Source: Hyphomicrobiales bacterium
GTDB lineage: Bacteria > Pseudomonadota > Alphaproteobacteria > Rhizobiales > Rhizobiaceae
Reading direction: 5' to 3'
DNA: 37,275 nucleotides
Assembly (NCBI GenBank): GCA_900465665.1
Contig: UBJO01000071.1
Location: 42,891 to 80,165, forward strand
Shown here: one piece after another, positions 22,907 to 30,853 of the stretch
Numbering within the stretch: the stretch's first letter is position 1
Layout: every line of letters begins with the position of its first letter
Translations under genes and position numbers: made by a program
The notes under the pieces: generated by a model
Databases searched by the model: none
Told to the model about the DNA's origin: nothing
Seen by the model: only the letters and a program-made list of their open reading frames with translations

Positions 22907-22938
22907 CAGCGAGATCCGGCGGGAAGCCGATCTCGCTG
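22907..22938 (+). terminator. Stable hairpin downstream of ctaA
   Basis: CAGCGAGATC-C-GGC (22907-22920) pairs with GCCGATCTCGCTG (22926-22938) around GGGAA with one bulged C, followed by TTTGCTTGT. It is the better terminator candidate for ctaA, or the 5' stem of a small RNA starting here. Confidence 0.45.
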
Positions 22939-23214
22939 TTTGCTTGTCTGCCTATCGCTAAACCGTTGCAGCTTCTGGCTGGAACCAGTTTCCCGCTTAT
23001 GAAAGCCGGCGGCGCCGGTGTGCGTAGCCGAGCTAGCGTGAGCGATGGTTATTGGCAGGGTAGGAATGAGACGCCGCCGCGTGTGGAAGCGCTCAAGCAT
23101 CTGGAGGGTGGATGTAGCGCGCCCTGTTTACCGTGGCGGCAAGACTGACTCCGGTCCCCGCCACCGGGCAACCGATGCGTCCAGGATCCCTCGTCACATA
23201 ACCCCTGAACGAAA
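22939..23214. other. 276-bp region without a supported gene
   Basis: No reading frame here has a family resemblance, a ribosome binding site and normal codon use at once; frames of 60-100 residues exist on both strands but look random. GC-rich dyads are present, notably GCCGGCGGCGCCGG around 23003-23016 and CCGTGGCGG/CCGCCACCGG (about 23131-23166). Compared by eye with rnpB, SRP RNA, tmRNA, 6S RNA, SAM-II and cobalamin riboswitch hallmarks, it matches none. Confidence 0.4.
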
Positions 23215-23244
23215 AAATCCGGCTGCGTTGCCGCAGCCGGATTT
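23215..23244 (-). terminator. Rho-independent terminator of rne
   Basis: AAATCCGGCTGCG (23215-23227) and CGCAGCCGGATTT (23232-23244) form a perfect 13-bp stem with a four-base loop. Read on the minus strand the stem is followed by a run of T (six T at the end of the stem). It lies 26 bases after the rne stop. Confidence 0.9.
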
Positions 23245-23270
23245 CAATCAGTCACGTCCGAAAATCAGTC

Positions 23271-26168
23271 TCAGAAAAAACCGCGGCGCTGCCACCAGCC
23301 GGCCTTCTTCGGCTTTCCGTCGCCATCAGCCGCTTCCGCGGTGGAAGACTTGACGGTCGGTTCGGAGGAAGCAACGTTTGCGCCGCGATTGGCGCGAACG
23401 GGCTTCGCTTCTTCTTCAGCGGGCGCTGCCAGATCAGCGGACGCTTCGGCGACTTCCGGCTCGGCGGCAGGTGCTGCTTCGGCAACCGGTGCTGCTTCAG
23501 CGGCAGGCGCCACTTCCGCTTCCACGACAGGCTCTTCGACCGGCGAGGCCTTGCGGCTGCGGCGAGCACGCTTCGGCTTCACGTCTTCCGTTACCGTGGC
23601 GCCAGCTTCGACGGCGGCCATGGCCGAGGAGGCCTCGACAGCTTCGGCTGCAGCGGCTTCGACGACAACGTCTACCGGCGCGCCGTCTTCGGTTGCGACT
23701 GCGGCTTCGTCCGTGGTCTCGCCTGCTTCCGCGCTTGCGGCAACATCGCCATCAACTTCGGCAACATCGTCGCCCTCAGCGCCTTCGGCACCTTCCTCGC
23801 GGTTGCGGCGACCGCCGCGCTTGCCGCGACGGCGGCGCTTGCGGCGCTGTGCGTCATCGCCTTCGGCGCGTTCTTCGGAGCCGGCAGCGGACGTGGTTTC
23901 GGCGTCGTCGCCTTCCTCGTCACCACCATCCTCGTCGCCAGCCTGTTCGGCGCCGTTCTCGTCGGAAGCCTGCTGCTCGCCATTGCCGTTACGGCCGCGA
24001 CGACGACGGCGACGCTTGCGCTTGCGTCCGTCTCCTTCGCCCTCAGCACGGGCAGCAGCGGCCGGACGTTCCGACGCCTGCTTTTCTTCCAGTTCTTCGT
24101 CTTCTTCCTCGTCAATCTCGATCACGACGTCATCGTCGTCGTCTTCAGGGATGGCCGCGAAGTTGAAGAGCGTTTCGATCTTGACCGGGTTCTCGACGGC
24201 TTCGCCGCGATCGATCGCGAAGTGCTGCGCGCCAACGGCGCCATCGGCATCGATGATGATGGCGACGCCGAAGCGGGCTTCGTAGTCAACGATCGTCTGA
24301 CGCTTGTGGTTGAGGATATAAAGAGCGATCTCCGGCGTCGTGCGAACCGTGATGTCGTGGGTCGTGTTCTTGAGCAGATATTCCTCGATACCGCGCAGCA
24401 CGTGCAGGGCAACGGAAGACTGCGAGCGAACGTGACCGGTGCCGCCGCAATGCGAGCAGACCTGCGTCGTCGATTCGAGAACCGATGCGCGAATGCGCTG
24501 GCGCGACATTTCGAGCAGGCCGAAGTGCGAGATGCGGCCGACCTGGATGCGGGCGCGATCGTTCTTCAGGCAATCCTTGAGCTTCTTCTCGACAGCGCGG
24601 TTGTTGCGCTTTTCTTCCATGTCGATGAAGTCGATGACGACAAGGCCGGCCAGGTCGCGCAGGCGCAGTTGACGAGCGACTTCGTCGGCGGCCTCGAGGT
24701 TGGTCTGCAGTGCCGTGTCTTCGATCGAGTGCTCGCGGGTCGAACGACCGGAGTTGACGTCGATCGAAACCAGCGCTTCGGTCTGGTTGATGATCAGGTA
24801 GCCACCCGACTTCAGCGTCACCTGCGGCTGCAGCATACGGTCGAGCTGGGCTTCGATGCCGGAGCGCGAGTAGATCGGGTGAATGTCGCGGTAAGGCTGG
24901 ACCACCTTCGCGTGGCTCGGCATCAGCATCTTCATGAAGTCTTTCGCTTCGCGATAGCCTTCTTCGCCGGAGACGATGATCTCGCCGATATCCTTGTTGT
25001 AGAGGTCGCGGATCGAACGCTTGATCAGCGAACCTTCCTCGTAGACGAGGCAGGGCGCGGTCGAAGCGAGCGTCAGCGTACGGACGTTTTCCCAAAGACG
25101 CATCAGGTATTCGAAGTCGCGCTTGACCTCGACCTTGGTGCGGTTGGCGCCGGCGGTGCGCAGGATGACGCCCATGCCCTGCGGCACTTCGAGCATCTTG
25201 GCGATTTCCTTCAGGCGCTTGCGGTCCTGAGGGCTGGTGATCTTGCGGGAGATGCCGCCGCCACGTGCGGTGTTTGGCATCAGAACCGAATAACGGCCGG
25301 CAAGCGATAGGTAGGTGGTGAGGGCGGCGCCCTTGTTGCCACGTTCTTCCTTGGCGACCTGAACGAGCAGGATCTGGCGACGCTTGATGACTTCCTGGAT
25401 GCGGTACTGCTTGCGCGGCTTGCGCTGCACCCGATCGGGAACTTCTTCCATGGCGTCTTCGGCGCCGACGTTCTCGATCACTTCTTCTTCGTGATCATGA
25501 TCGTCGTCGTCCTCGTCGTCACCGCGGCGGCGCGCATCGACGTCTTCGGAAATCGTGTCGGTCTCGACCATGGCGGCCATCTCGCCGCCGGTGGAACCTT
25601 CGTCGTCGGACGATGCCGCGGCATCGGCTTCAACCGTCGCTTCGTCAGCGGCGGGAACGACCTTCTTACGGCTCCGGCGGGGCTTGGCTGCCTTCTTTGC
25701 AGGCGCTTCCTCGACGGCTTCGACAACCTCTGCAGCTTCGACGGTCTCTACGACCTCTACAGCGGCTTCGACTGGCGCATCAGGTTCGTCCTTGGCAACG
25801 ATGCCGACATCGGGTTGGTCCTGGGTCGCGGGGTCGATCCGTGCCGTGTCAACATGCTCGACGTCGTCGTCGCGGCGATGCTCTTCGGCTTCGGCGCGCA
25901 ACAGGGCCTGACGGTCGGCAAGCGGGATTTGGTAATAATCGGGATGGATTTCGGCGAAGGCCAGGAAGCCGTGCCGGTTGCCGCCGTAATCGACGAAAGC
26001 AGCCTGCAGCGAAGGTTCGACCCTCGTTACCTTTGCGAGGTAGATGTTGCCGCGAATTTGCTTCTTGTGTTCCGACTCGAAGTCAAATTCTTCTATGCGG
26101 TTTCCGCGAACGACAACGACGCGCGTCTCTTCCTCGTGAGACGCGTCGATAAGCATTTTGTCTGCCAT
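23271..26168 (-). CDS. rne: Ribonuclease E
   Basis: A 965-residue endoribonuclease that starts mRNA decay and processes rRNA and tRNA; it scaffolds the degradosome. The S1 domain begins QIRGNIYLAKVTRVEPSLQA (about 38-57) and is split by a highly acidic, Ala/Glu/Val-rich insertion (about 92-248) before PRKQYRIQEVIKRRQILLVQ. The catalytic DNase I-like domain has Asp470 (VSIDVNSG) and Asp513 (VIDFIDMEEKRNN). The zinc-link is Cys571/Cys574 in CSHCGGTG. The C-terminal third (about 690-965) is disordered, alternating acidic runs with an Arg/Lys-rich RNA-binding patch (RKRKRRRRRRGRNGNG). GAGGAG lies 10 bases before the ATG. The split S1 domain is known in alphaproteobacterial RNase E. Confidence 0.97.
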   Translation of the reverse strand: MADKMLIDASHEEETRVVVVRGNRIEEFDFESEHKKQIRGNIYLAKVTRVEPSLQAAFVDYGGNRHGFLAFAEIHPDYYQIPLADRQALLRAEAEEHRRDDDVEHVDTARIDPATQDQPDVGIVAKDEPDAPVEAAVEVVETVEAAEVVEAVEEAPAKKAAKPRRSRKKVVPAADEATVEADAAASSDDEGSTGGEMAAMVETDTISEDVDARRRGDDEDDDDHDHEEEVIENVGAEDAMEEVPDRVQRKPRKQYRIQEVIKRRQILLVQVAKEERGNKGAALTTYLSLAGRYSVLMPNTARGGGISRKITSPQDRKRLKEIAKMLEVPQGMGVILRTAGANRTKVEVKRDFEYLMRLWENVRTLTLASTAPCLVYEEGSLIKRSIRDLYNKDIGEIIVSGEEGYREAKDFMKMLMPSHAKVVQPYRDIHPIYSRSGIEAQLDRMLQPQVTLKSGGYLIINQTEALVSIDVNSGRSTREHSIEDTALQTNLEAADEVARQLRLRDLAGLVVIDFIDMEEKRNNRAVEKKLKDCLKNDRARIQVGRISHFGLLEMSRQRIRASVLESTTQVCSHCGGTGHVRSQSSVALHVLRGIEEYLLKNTTHDITVRTTPEIALYILNHKRQTIVDYEARFGVAIIIDADGAVGAQHFAIDRGEAVENPVKIETLFNFAAIPEDDDDDVVIEIDEEEDEELEEKQASERPAAAARAEGEGDGRKRKRRRRRRGRNGNGEQQASDENGAEQAGDEDGGDEEGDDAETTSAAGSEERAEGDDAQRRKRRRRGKRGGRRNREEGAEGAEGDDVAEVDGDVAASAEAGETTDEAAVATEDGAPVDVVVEAAAAEAVEASSAMAAVEAGATVTEDVKPKRARRSRKASPVEEPVVEAEVAPAAEAAPVAEAAPAAEPEVAEASADLAAPAEEEAKPVRANRGANVASSEPTVKSSTAEAADGDGKPKKAGWWQRRGFF

Positions 26169-26825
26169 GTAAGCTGAGCTCCTCGGCGCGGTCGATCGTC
26201 GGCAGTCTCCGCAGTCGATAAGACAAGGGGAGTGCGGACCGTCATAGCAGCGCCGGATAGTGAAAGTCGCGATTGGTTCGGTGTGGAAGGCAGCAGCCAG
26301 ACAGCAGCGGGGAAACTCTTCTCCCGGGGTCTGTAGACTTTAGATAAAACCTGCTGCGACACCATAAAAGACCAAGCGAGATCGACAAAACAAAGACCTT
26401 ATTAAGGCCCGATGAGTTTGCTCTCTCTTTAAAGAGCGGTTGGTGGCAATCCACCGATGAAGTTTCCGCATACTCCGGAAAAATCAGGATCCATTGTCGA
26501 GTGGAAGCATGTAAGACGGCGGACGATTGCCGGTTGTGGCGCCAGGTCCTTTGCGGTTGGCTGCCTTGTCGGCGACTCTATCCCGTCAGTGCTTCTACCC
26601 TAAAATTGCTTGTATGTTTTCTCCGTCACAATAGCAAGGGAAAAGCCAAATGTGCCATAATATTGATGGATTTGCAGCATCATAAAAAATAGCGGTGGAC
26701 GAGGTGATTCCGGCGCGGCGACAGTGACAATTGTTCTCGGTCGCAATCGCGTGTATCGCGGGATCCGGCATTGATGACAATTGGGGCATGACAGTCGGTT
26801 GTATAGCGAGACGCGGCGCGCAACG
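26169..26825. other. 657-bp divergent intergenic region (rne leader / amiC upstream)
   Basis: No supported gene. The rne side (26169-26480) contains a series of dyads: CTCTTT/AAAGAG (26425-26436), GGTGG-CAAT-CCACC (26442-26455) and TTTCCG-N7-CGGAAA (26463-26481). This fits the long structured 5' leaders of rne, which mediate autoregulation in gammaproteobacteria; here that is inference. The middle (26596-26694) is unusually A+T-rich for the window. TTGCTT-N17-CAATAG in that part is a weak candidate amiC promoter. Confidence 0.45.
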
Positions 26826-28061
26826 GTGAAATCCGGCTTGCGGACGAAAAACTTCAGGGCTTGGCTGGTTGCCGCGGTGATGGCCGTGACCGTTCCGCTG
26901 GTCGGTCATTCGGTGGCCACCGCGGCGGGCGAAGAGCGCTTGCTGGCCTATGGCGCGCGCATCGTCGGCGACGACGCCAGGACCCGCATCGTCATCGATT
27001 TCGATCGTCCCCCGAGCTTCTCCATCCACTACATCGCCAATCCGGAACGCGTCGTCGTCGATCTTCCGGCAACCGCTTTCGGTTTTCCCGCCAAGGATCT
27101 CGAGGCGAGGGGCCTTTTCAAGGATATCCGCTACGGCACGATGGATGGCGACAGCGCCCGGATCGTGTTGACGGCGACAAAGCCCGTTCGCATCGGCATG
27201 GCGAGGGTTCAGGCCGATGAAAACGGCAAGGGCCAGCGGCTCGTTCTCGAAGCCGAGATGACCGACAAGGCGACCTTCGCCGAACTGGTAAAGGCGCAAT
27301 CCTGGAACGAGCCCGAGGCCGGGCAAACGACCAGCGCCATACCAGCGCCCGAAAAGGCTGGGCCCGGTGACTTCATCGTCGCCGTCGACGCCGGCCACGG
27401 CGGCATCGATACCGGCGCGATCGGGGTCGACACGAAGACCCAGGAAAAGGATGTCACGCTGGCATTCGCCAAGACGCTCGCGGACCGGCTGAACCGCGAG
27501 CCAGGCATCAAGGCTTTCCTGACCCGCAAGGATGATTCGTTCCTGTCGCTCTCCGAACGGGTGCAGATCGCGCGGCAGAACCACGCATCACTCTTCGTCT
27601 CCATGCATGCCGATACGCTGCGCCAGAAGGATATTCGTGGCGCCACCGTCTACACGATCTCCGACAAGGCATCCGACAAGCTCGCCGCCGATCTTGCCGA
27701 TCGCGAAAACCTGTCCGACCAGATCGCCGGCAAGGCGGCCGCGACCGAGCCGCCCGAAGTGGCCGACATCCTGCTCGACCTGACGCGCCGCGAGACGCAG
27801 GCGTTTTCGATCTCGATGGCCGAAAGCGTGCTGGCCTCCTTCAAGGATCAGGTCGGCACGATCAACAACCCGCACCGCCACGCCGGCTTCCGCGTCCTGC
27901 AGGCCCCCGATGTTCCCTCCATCCTGCTGGAACTCGGTTTTCTTTCGAACAAGGAAGACGAGAAACTGCTGCTCGACGACACCTGGCGCGCCAAGATGGG
28001 CGATCTGTTGACTGAGGCGGTGAAGCATTACCACGCATCCATGGTCGCCAATGGCGGCTGA
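26826..28061 (+). CDS. amiC: N-acetylmuramoyl-L-alanine amidase (AmiC type)
   Basis: A periplasmic zinc amidase that cleaves the amide between MurNAc and the stem peptide, splitting septal peptidoglycan. GTG 26826 is chosen, giving 411 residues with a signal peptide (MKSGLRTKNF, then RAWLVAAVMAVTVPLVGHSV, then ATAA). An AMIN domain follows (about 40-148; VVVDLPATAFGF) and then a proline/Ala linker. Amidase_3 carries zinc ligands His191 (DAGHGGIDTGAIG), Glu207 (TQEKDV) and His261 (SMHAD), and catalytic Glu369 (LELGFLSN). The blocking-helix region between His261 and Glu369 is present, so activation by an EnvC/NlpD-like factor is expected. It stands upstream of mrcA, a conserved rhizobial order. 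Confidence 0.94.
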   Translation: MKSGLRTKNFRAWLVAAVMAVTVPLVGHSVATAAGEERLLAYGARIVGDDARTRIVIDFDRPPSFSIHYIANPERVVVDLPATAFGFPAKDLEARGLFKDIRYGTMDGDSARIVLTATKPVRIGMARVQADENGKGQRLVLEAEMTDKATFAELVKAQSWNEPEAGQTTSAIPAPEKAGPGDFIVAVDAGHGGIDTGAIGVDTKTQEKDVTLAFAKTLADRLNREPGIKAFLTRKDDSFLSLSERVQIARQNHASLFVSMHADTLRQKDIRGATVYTISDKASDKLAADLADRENLSDQIAGKAAATEPPEVADILLDLTRRETQAFSISMAESVLASFKDQVGTINNPHRHAGFRVLQAPDVPSILLELGFLSNKEDEKLLLDDTWRAKMGDLLTEAVKHYHASMVANGG

Positions 28062-28304
28062 CAGGCGGCCGTTGCTCAGATGTGACACTTGCGTGGGTAA
28101 ACATGTATGCGTGTGGAATTGCAGGCAAAAGCCCTACTTTCCTCACATTCAGGCCATTACTCACGGCTATGTTTCCGTGTGCAAAACGGAATTGGCTTGT
28201 GGCCGCATCCGGCATGGAGTAATTCGCGCAGCGTGCAAAGTGCCGCGGTTCATGCGATTGTTATGCGCGCGCCGATCGACAATTGAGATACCGGTAGCTT
28301 AGAT

Positions 28305-30752
28305 ATGATCAGACTTCTTGGATATTTCTTCGGAGCGGCTTGCGTCCTGTTCCTGGGCGTAGCGGCGGCCGTTGCCGTTTATTTGGCGACGGTGACGAAG
28401 GATCTTCCTGATTACGCGGTGCTGAGCAGCTACGAGCCGCCGGTGACGACGCGCGTACATGCCGGCAACGGCGCGTTGATGGCCGAGTACGCCAAGGAAC
28501 GCCGCCTGTTTCTGCCGATCCAGGCCGTTCCCGATCGCGTCAAGGCCGCGTTCCTCTCCGCCGAAGACAAGAATTTCTATCAGCATCCCGGTATCGACGT
28601 TACCGGCTTCGGCCGCGCCGTGGTCGCTTATCTGACCGGTGGCCCGACGCAGGGTGGTTCCACGATCACGCAGCAGGTCGCCAAGAACTTCCTGCTGTCG
28701 AGCGAACAGACCATGGAGCGTAAGGCCAAAGAAGCCATTCTCTCCTTCCGCATCGAGCAGGCCTACAGCAAGGACAAGATCCTCGAGCTCTATCTCAACG
28801 AGATCTTCTTCGGCCTGAACTCCTACGGTATCGCCAGCGCAGCACTCACCTATTTCAACAAGTCGGTCAACGAACTGACCATCGCCGATGCCGCCTATCT
28901 GGCCTCGCTGCCGAAGGGCCCGGCGAACTATCATCCGTTCCGTCATCCTGAGGCTGCGGTGACCCGCCGCAACTGGGTCATCGACCGCATGGTCGAGAAT
29001 GGCTACGTCAGCCAGTCGGATGGTGCTGAAGCCAAGAAGCAGCCGCTCGGCGTCACCGGTCGCACCAGCGGTCCGTCGCTCTTCGCATCGGGCTACTTCG
29101 CCGAAGCCGTCCGCCGCCAGCTTATCGACCAGTATGGTGAGAAGATGCTCTATGAGGGTGGCCTCTCGGTCCGCACCTCGTTCGATCCGCAATTGCAGGT
29201 ATTCGCGCGCAAGGCGCTGCAGGACGGCCTGATCAACTATGATGAACGCCGCGGCTTCCACGGCCCGATCAAGCAGATCGACACGGCGTCGGACTGGGGC
29301 AAGGCGCTCGCCGATATCCCGGCTCTCTCCGACGTTCCTGAATGGGACCTCGCCGTCGTGCTCGCTGTTGCCAGCGACAGCGTCGACATCGGCCTGCAGC
29401 CGCAGAAGGATGGCGCAGGCAAGATCGGCGCCGACCGCCAGCGCGGCACCATTGAAGCCAAGAACATGCAGTGGGCATTCCGTTCGGCCACCGGCGGGAA
29501 GACCTCCAAGTCGCCGCAGGGCGTGTTGCAGCCGGGCGACGTCGTCTTTGTCGAGCGTCTCGGCGGCGACAACTCGACGTCCTACCGTCTGCGCCAGCCG
29601 CCCAAGGTCGGCGGCGGTCTCGTCGCCATGGACCCGAAGACCGGCCGCGTGCTGGCGATGGTCGGCGGCTTCTCCTATGCGCAGTCGGAATTCAACCGCG
29701 CCACGCAGGCGATGCGCCAGCCAGGTTCGTCCTTCAAGCCTTTCGTTTACGCAGCTGCCATGGACAACGGCTATACGCCGGCTTCCGTCGTCAGCGACGA
29801 TCCGCTCGAAATCCAGGTCGGCAACGGCCAGGTCTGGGCGCCTGATAACTACGAAGGCGAGGGCGGTGGCGCCAACACGCTGCGCTTCGCCATCGAGCAC
29901 TCGCGTAACCGCATGACGGTGCGTCTCGCCAACGATCTCGGCATGAACGTCGTTGCCGAATATGCCAACCGCTTCGGTATCTACGACAAGATGATGCCTG
30001 TACTGGCCATGTCGCTCGGCTCCGGCGAAACCACCGTGCTGCGCATGGTGTCGGCCTATTCGGTCATCGCCAACGGCGGCAAGCAGATCAAGCCGACGCT
30101 CATCGACCGTATCCAGGACCGCTACGGCAAGACCATCTTCAAGCATGAGGAGCGTGTCTGCGAGGCCTGCAACGCCAGCGACTGGCAGAACCAGGAAGAG
30201 CCGAACGTGGTGGATAACCGCGAAACCGTTCTCGACCCGATGACCTCCTACCAGATCACCTCGATGATGCAGGGCGTTATCCAGCGCGGCACGGCCGCCG
30301 GCAAGGTCCAGCTCGGCGAACGCGACGTCGCCGGCAAGACTGGCACGACCAACGATGAAAAGGACGCCTGGTTCGTCGGCTTCACGCCGGATCTGGTCGC
30401 CGGTCTTTATATCGGCTTCGATTCGCCATCGACACTGGGCCGCGGCGGCACCGGCAGCTCGCTGTCGGCGCCCGTCTTCAACGAGTTCATGCAGGCGGCC
30501 GTCAAGGACACGCCGGTATCGAAGTTCGTCATTCCCGCCGGCATGAACCTGATCCCGATCGACCGCAAGACCGGCATGGCCGCGACGCAGGGCGATCCGA
30601 ACACCATCATCGAGGCCTTCAAGCCCGGCACCGGCCCGGCCGACAGCTACTCCGTCATCGGCATGGACAACACCATGGCGCCGGAGGAAATCCTGAAGAC
30701 CTCGCCGCAGGCCAACCAGGCGGTTCAATCCGGCGCCGGCGGTCTCTACTGA
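28305..30752 (+). CDS. mrcA: Penicillin-binding protein 1A
   Basis: A bifunctional class A PBP that polymerises glycan and cross-links peptides at the inner membrane; 815 residues. One N-terminal TM helix (about 9-29) is followed by the GT51 domain with catalytic Glu87 in SAEDKNFYQHPG, QGGSTITQQ (116-124) and KILELYLNEIFFG. An OB-like insert (about 320-440) separates it from the transpeptidase, which has Ser475/Lys478 (GSSFKPF), Ser533-x-Asn535 (HSRNR) and KTGT (678-681). No strong ribosome binding site precedes the ATG. The 243-bp gap to amiC holds no supported gene. The C-terminal tail (about 770-815) is low complexity. Confidence 0.97.
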   Translation: MIRLLGYFFGAACVLFLGVAAAVAVYLATVTKDLPDYAVLSSYEPPVTTRVHAGNGALMAEYAKERRLFLPIQAVPDRVKAAFLSAEDKNFYQHPGIDVTGFGRAVVAYLTGGPTQGGSTITQQVAKNFLLSSEQTMERKAKEAILSFRIEQAYSKDKILELYLNEIFFGLNSYGIASAALTYFNKSVNELTIADAAYLASLPKGPANYHPFRHPEAAVTRRNWVIDRMVENGYVSQSDGAEAKKQPLGVTGRTSGPSLFASGYFAEAVRRQLIDQYGEKMLYEGGLSVRTSFDPQLQVFARKALQDGLINYDERRGFHGPIKQIDTASDWGKALADIPALSDVPEWDLAVVLAVASDSVDIGLQPQKDGAGKIGADRQRGTIEAKNMQWAFRSATGGKTSKSPQGVLQPGDVVFVERLGGDNSTSYRLRQPPKVGGGLVAMDPKTGRVLAMVGGFSYAQSEFNRATQAMRQPGSSFKPFVYAAAMDNGYTPASVVSDDPLEIQVGNGQVWAPDNYEGEGGGANTLRFAIEHSRNRMTVRLANDLGMNVVAEYANRFGIYDKMMPVLAMSLGSGETTVLRMVSAYSVIANGGKQIKPTLIDRIQDRYGKTIFKHEERVCEACNASDWQNQEEPNVVDNRETVLDPMTSYQITSMMQGVIQRGTAAGKVQLGERDVAGKTGTTNDEKDAWFVGFTPDLVAGLYIGFDSPSTLGRGGTGSSLSAPVFNEFMQAAVKDTPVSKFVIPAGMNLIPIDRKTGMAATQGDPNTIIEAFKPGTGPADSYSVIGMDNTMAPEEILKTSPQANQAVQSGAGGLY

Positions 30753-30769
30753 CATTTTCGGCTGATGGC

Positions 30770-30805
30770 GTGGCGGTCGCGGCTCTTTACATCCGCGGCC
30801 GCCAC
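30770..30805 (+). terminator. Long GC-rich hairpin between mrcA and prfB
   Basis: GTGGCGGTCGCGG (30770-30782) pairs along 13 positions (one G-U) with CCGCGGCCGCCAC (30793-30805) around a 10-base A/T-rich loop. It is 17 bases past the mrcA stop and 48 before the prfB ATG. Only ATTT follows, so it may terminate mrcA partly or stabilise its 3' end. Confidence 0.5.
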
Positions 30806-30853
30806 AACTATTTGACGGACGACTTTTGAAGACAACGCAAAAGAAGCGGGACA

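Noticed and set aside
22939..23214. Possible riboswitch or housekeeping RNA in the ctaA-rne gap
   Set aside because: Checked by eye for SAM-II, cobalamin, FMN, SRP, RNase P, 6S and tmRNA hallmarks on both strands; none matched, so only an unassigned region is listed.
23045..23353. Arg-rich frame downstream of ctaA
   Set aside because: It runs through the rne terminator and into rne on the opposite strand, with no homology seen.
23341..24285. Ser/Ala-rich frame antisense to the rne C terminus
   Set aside because: Low-complexity reverse reading of the acidic/Ala-rich tail of RNase E; no ribosome binding site.
28051..28302. 83-codon Cys-rich frame between amiC and mrcA
   Set aside because: Its start overlaps the amiC end, and the Cys spacing fits no zinc motif; treated as chance.
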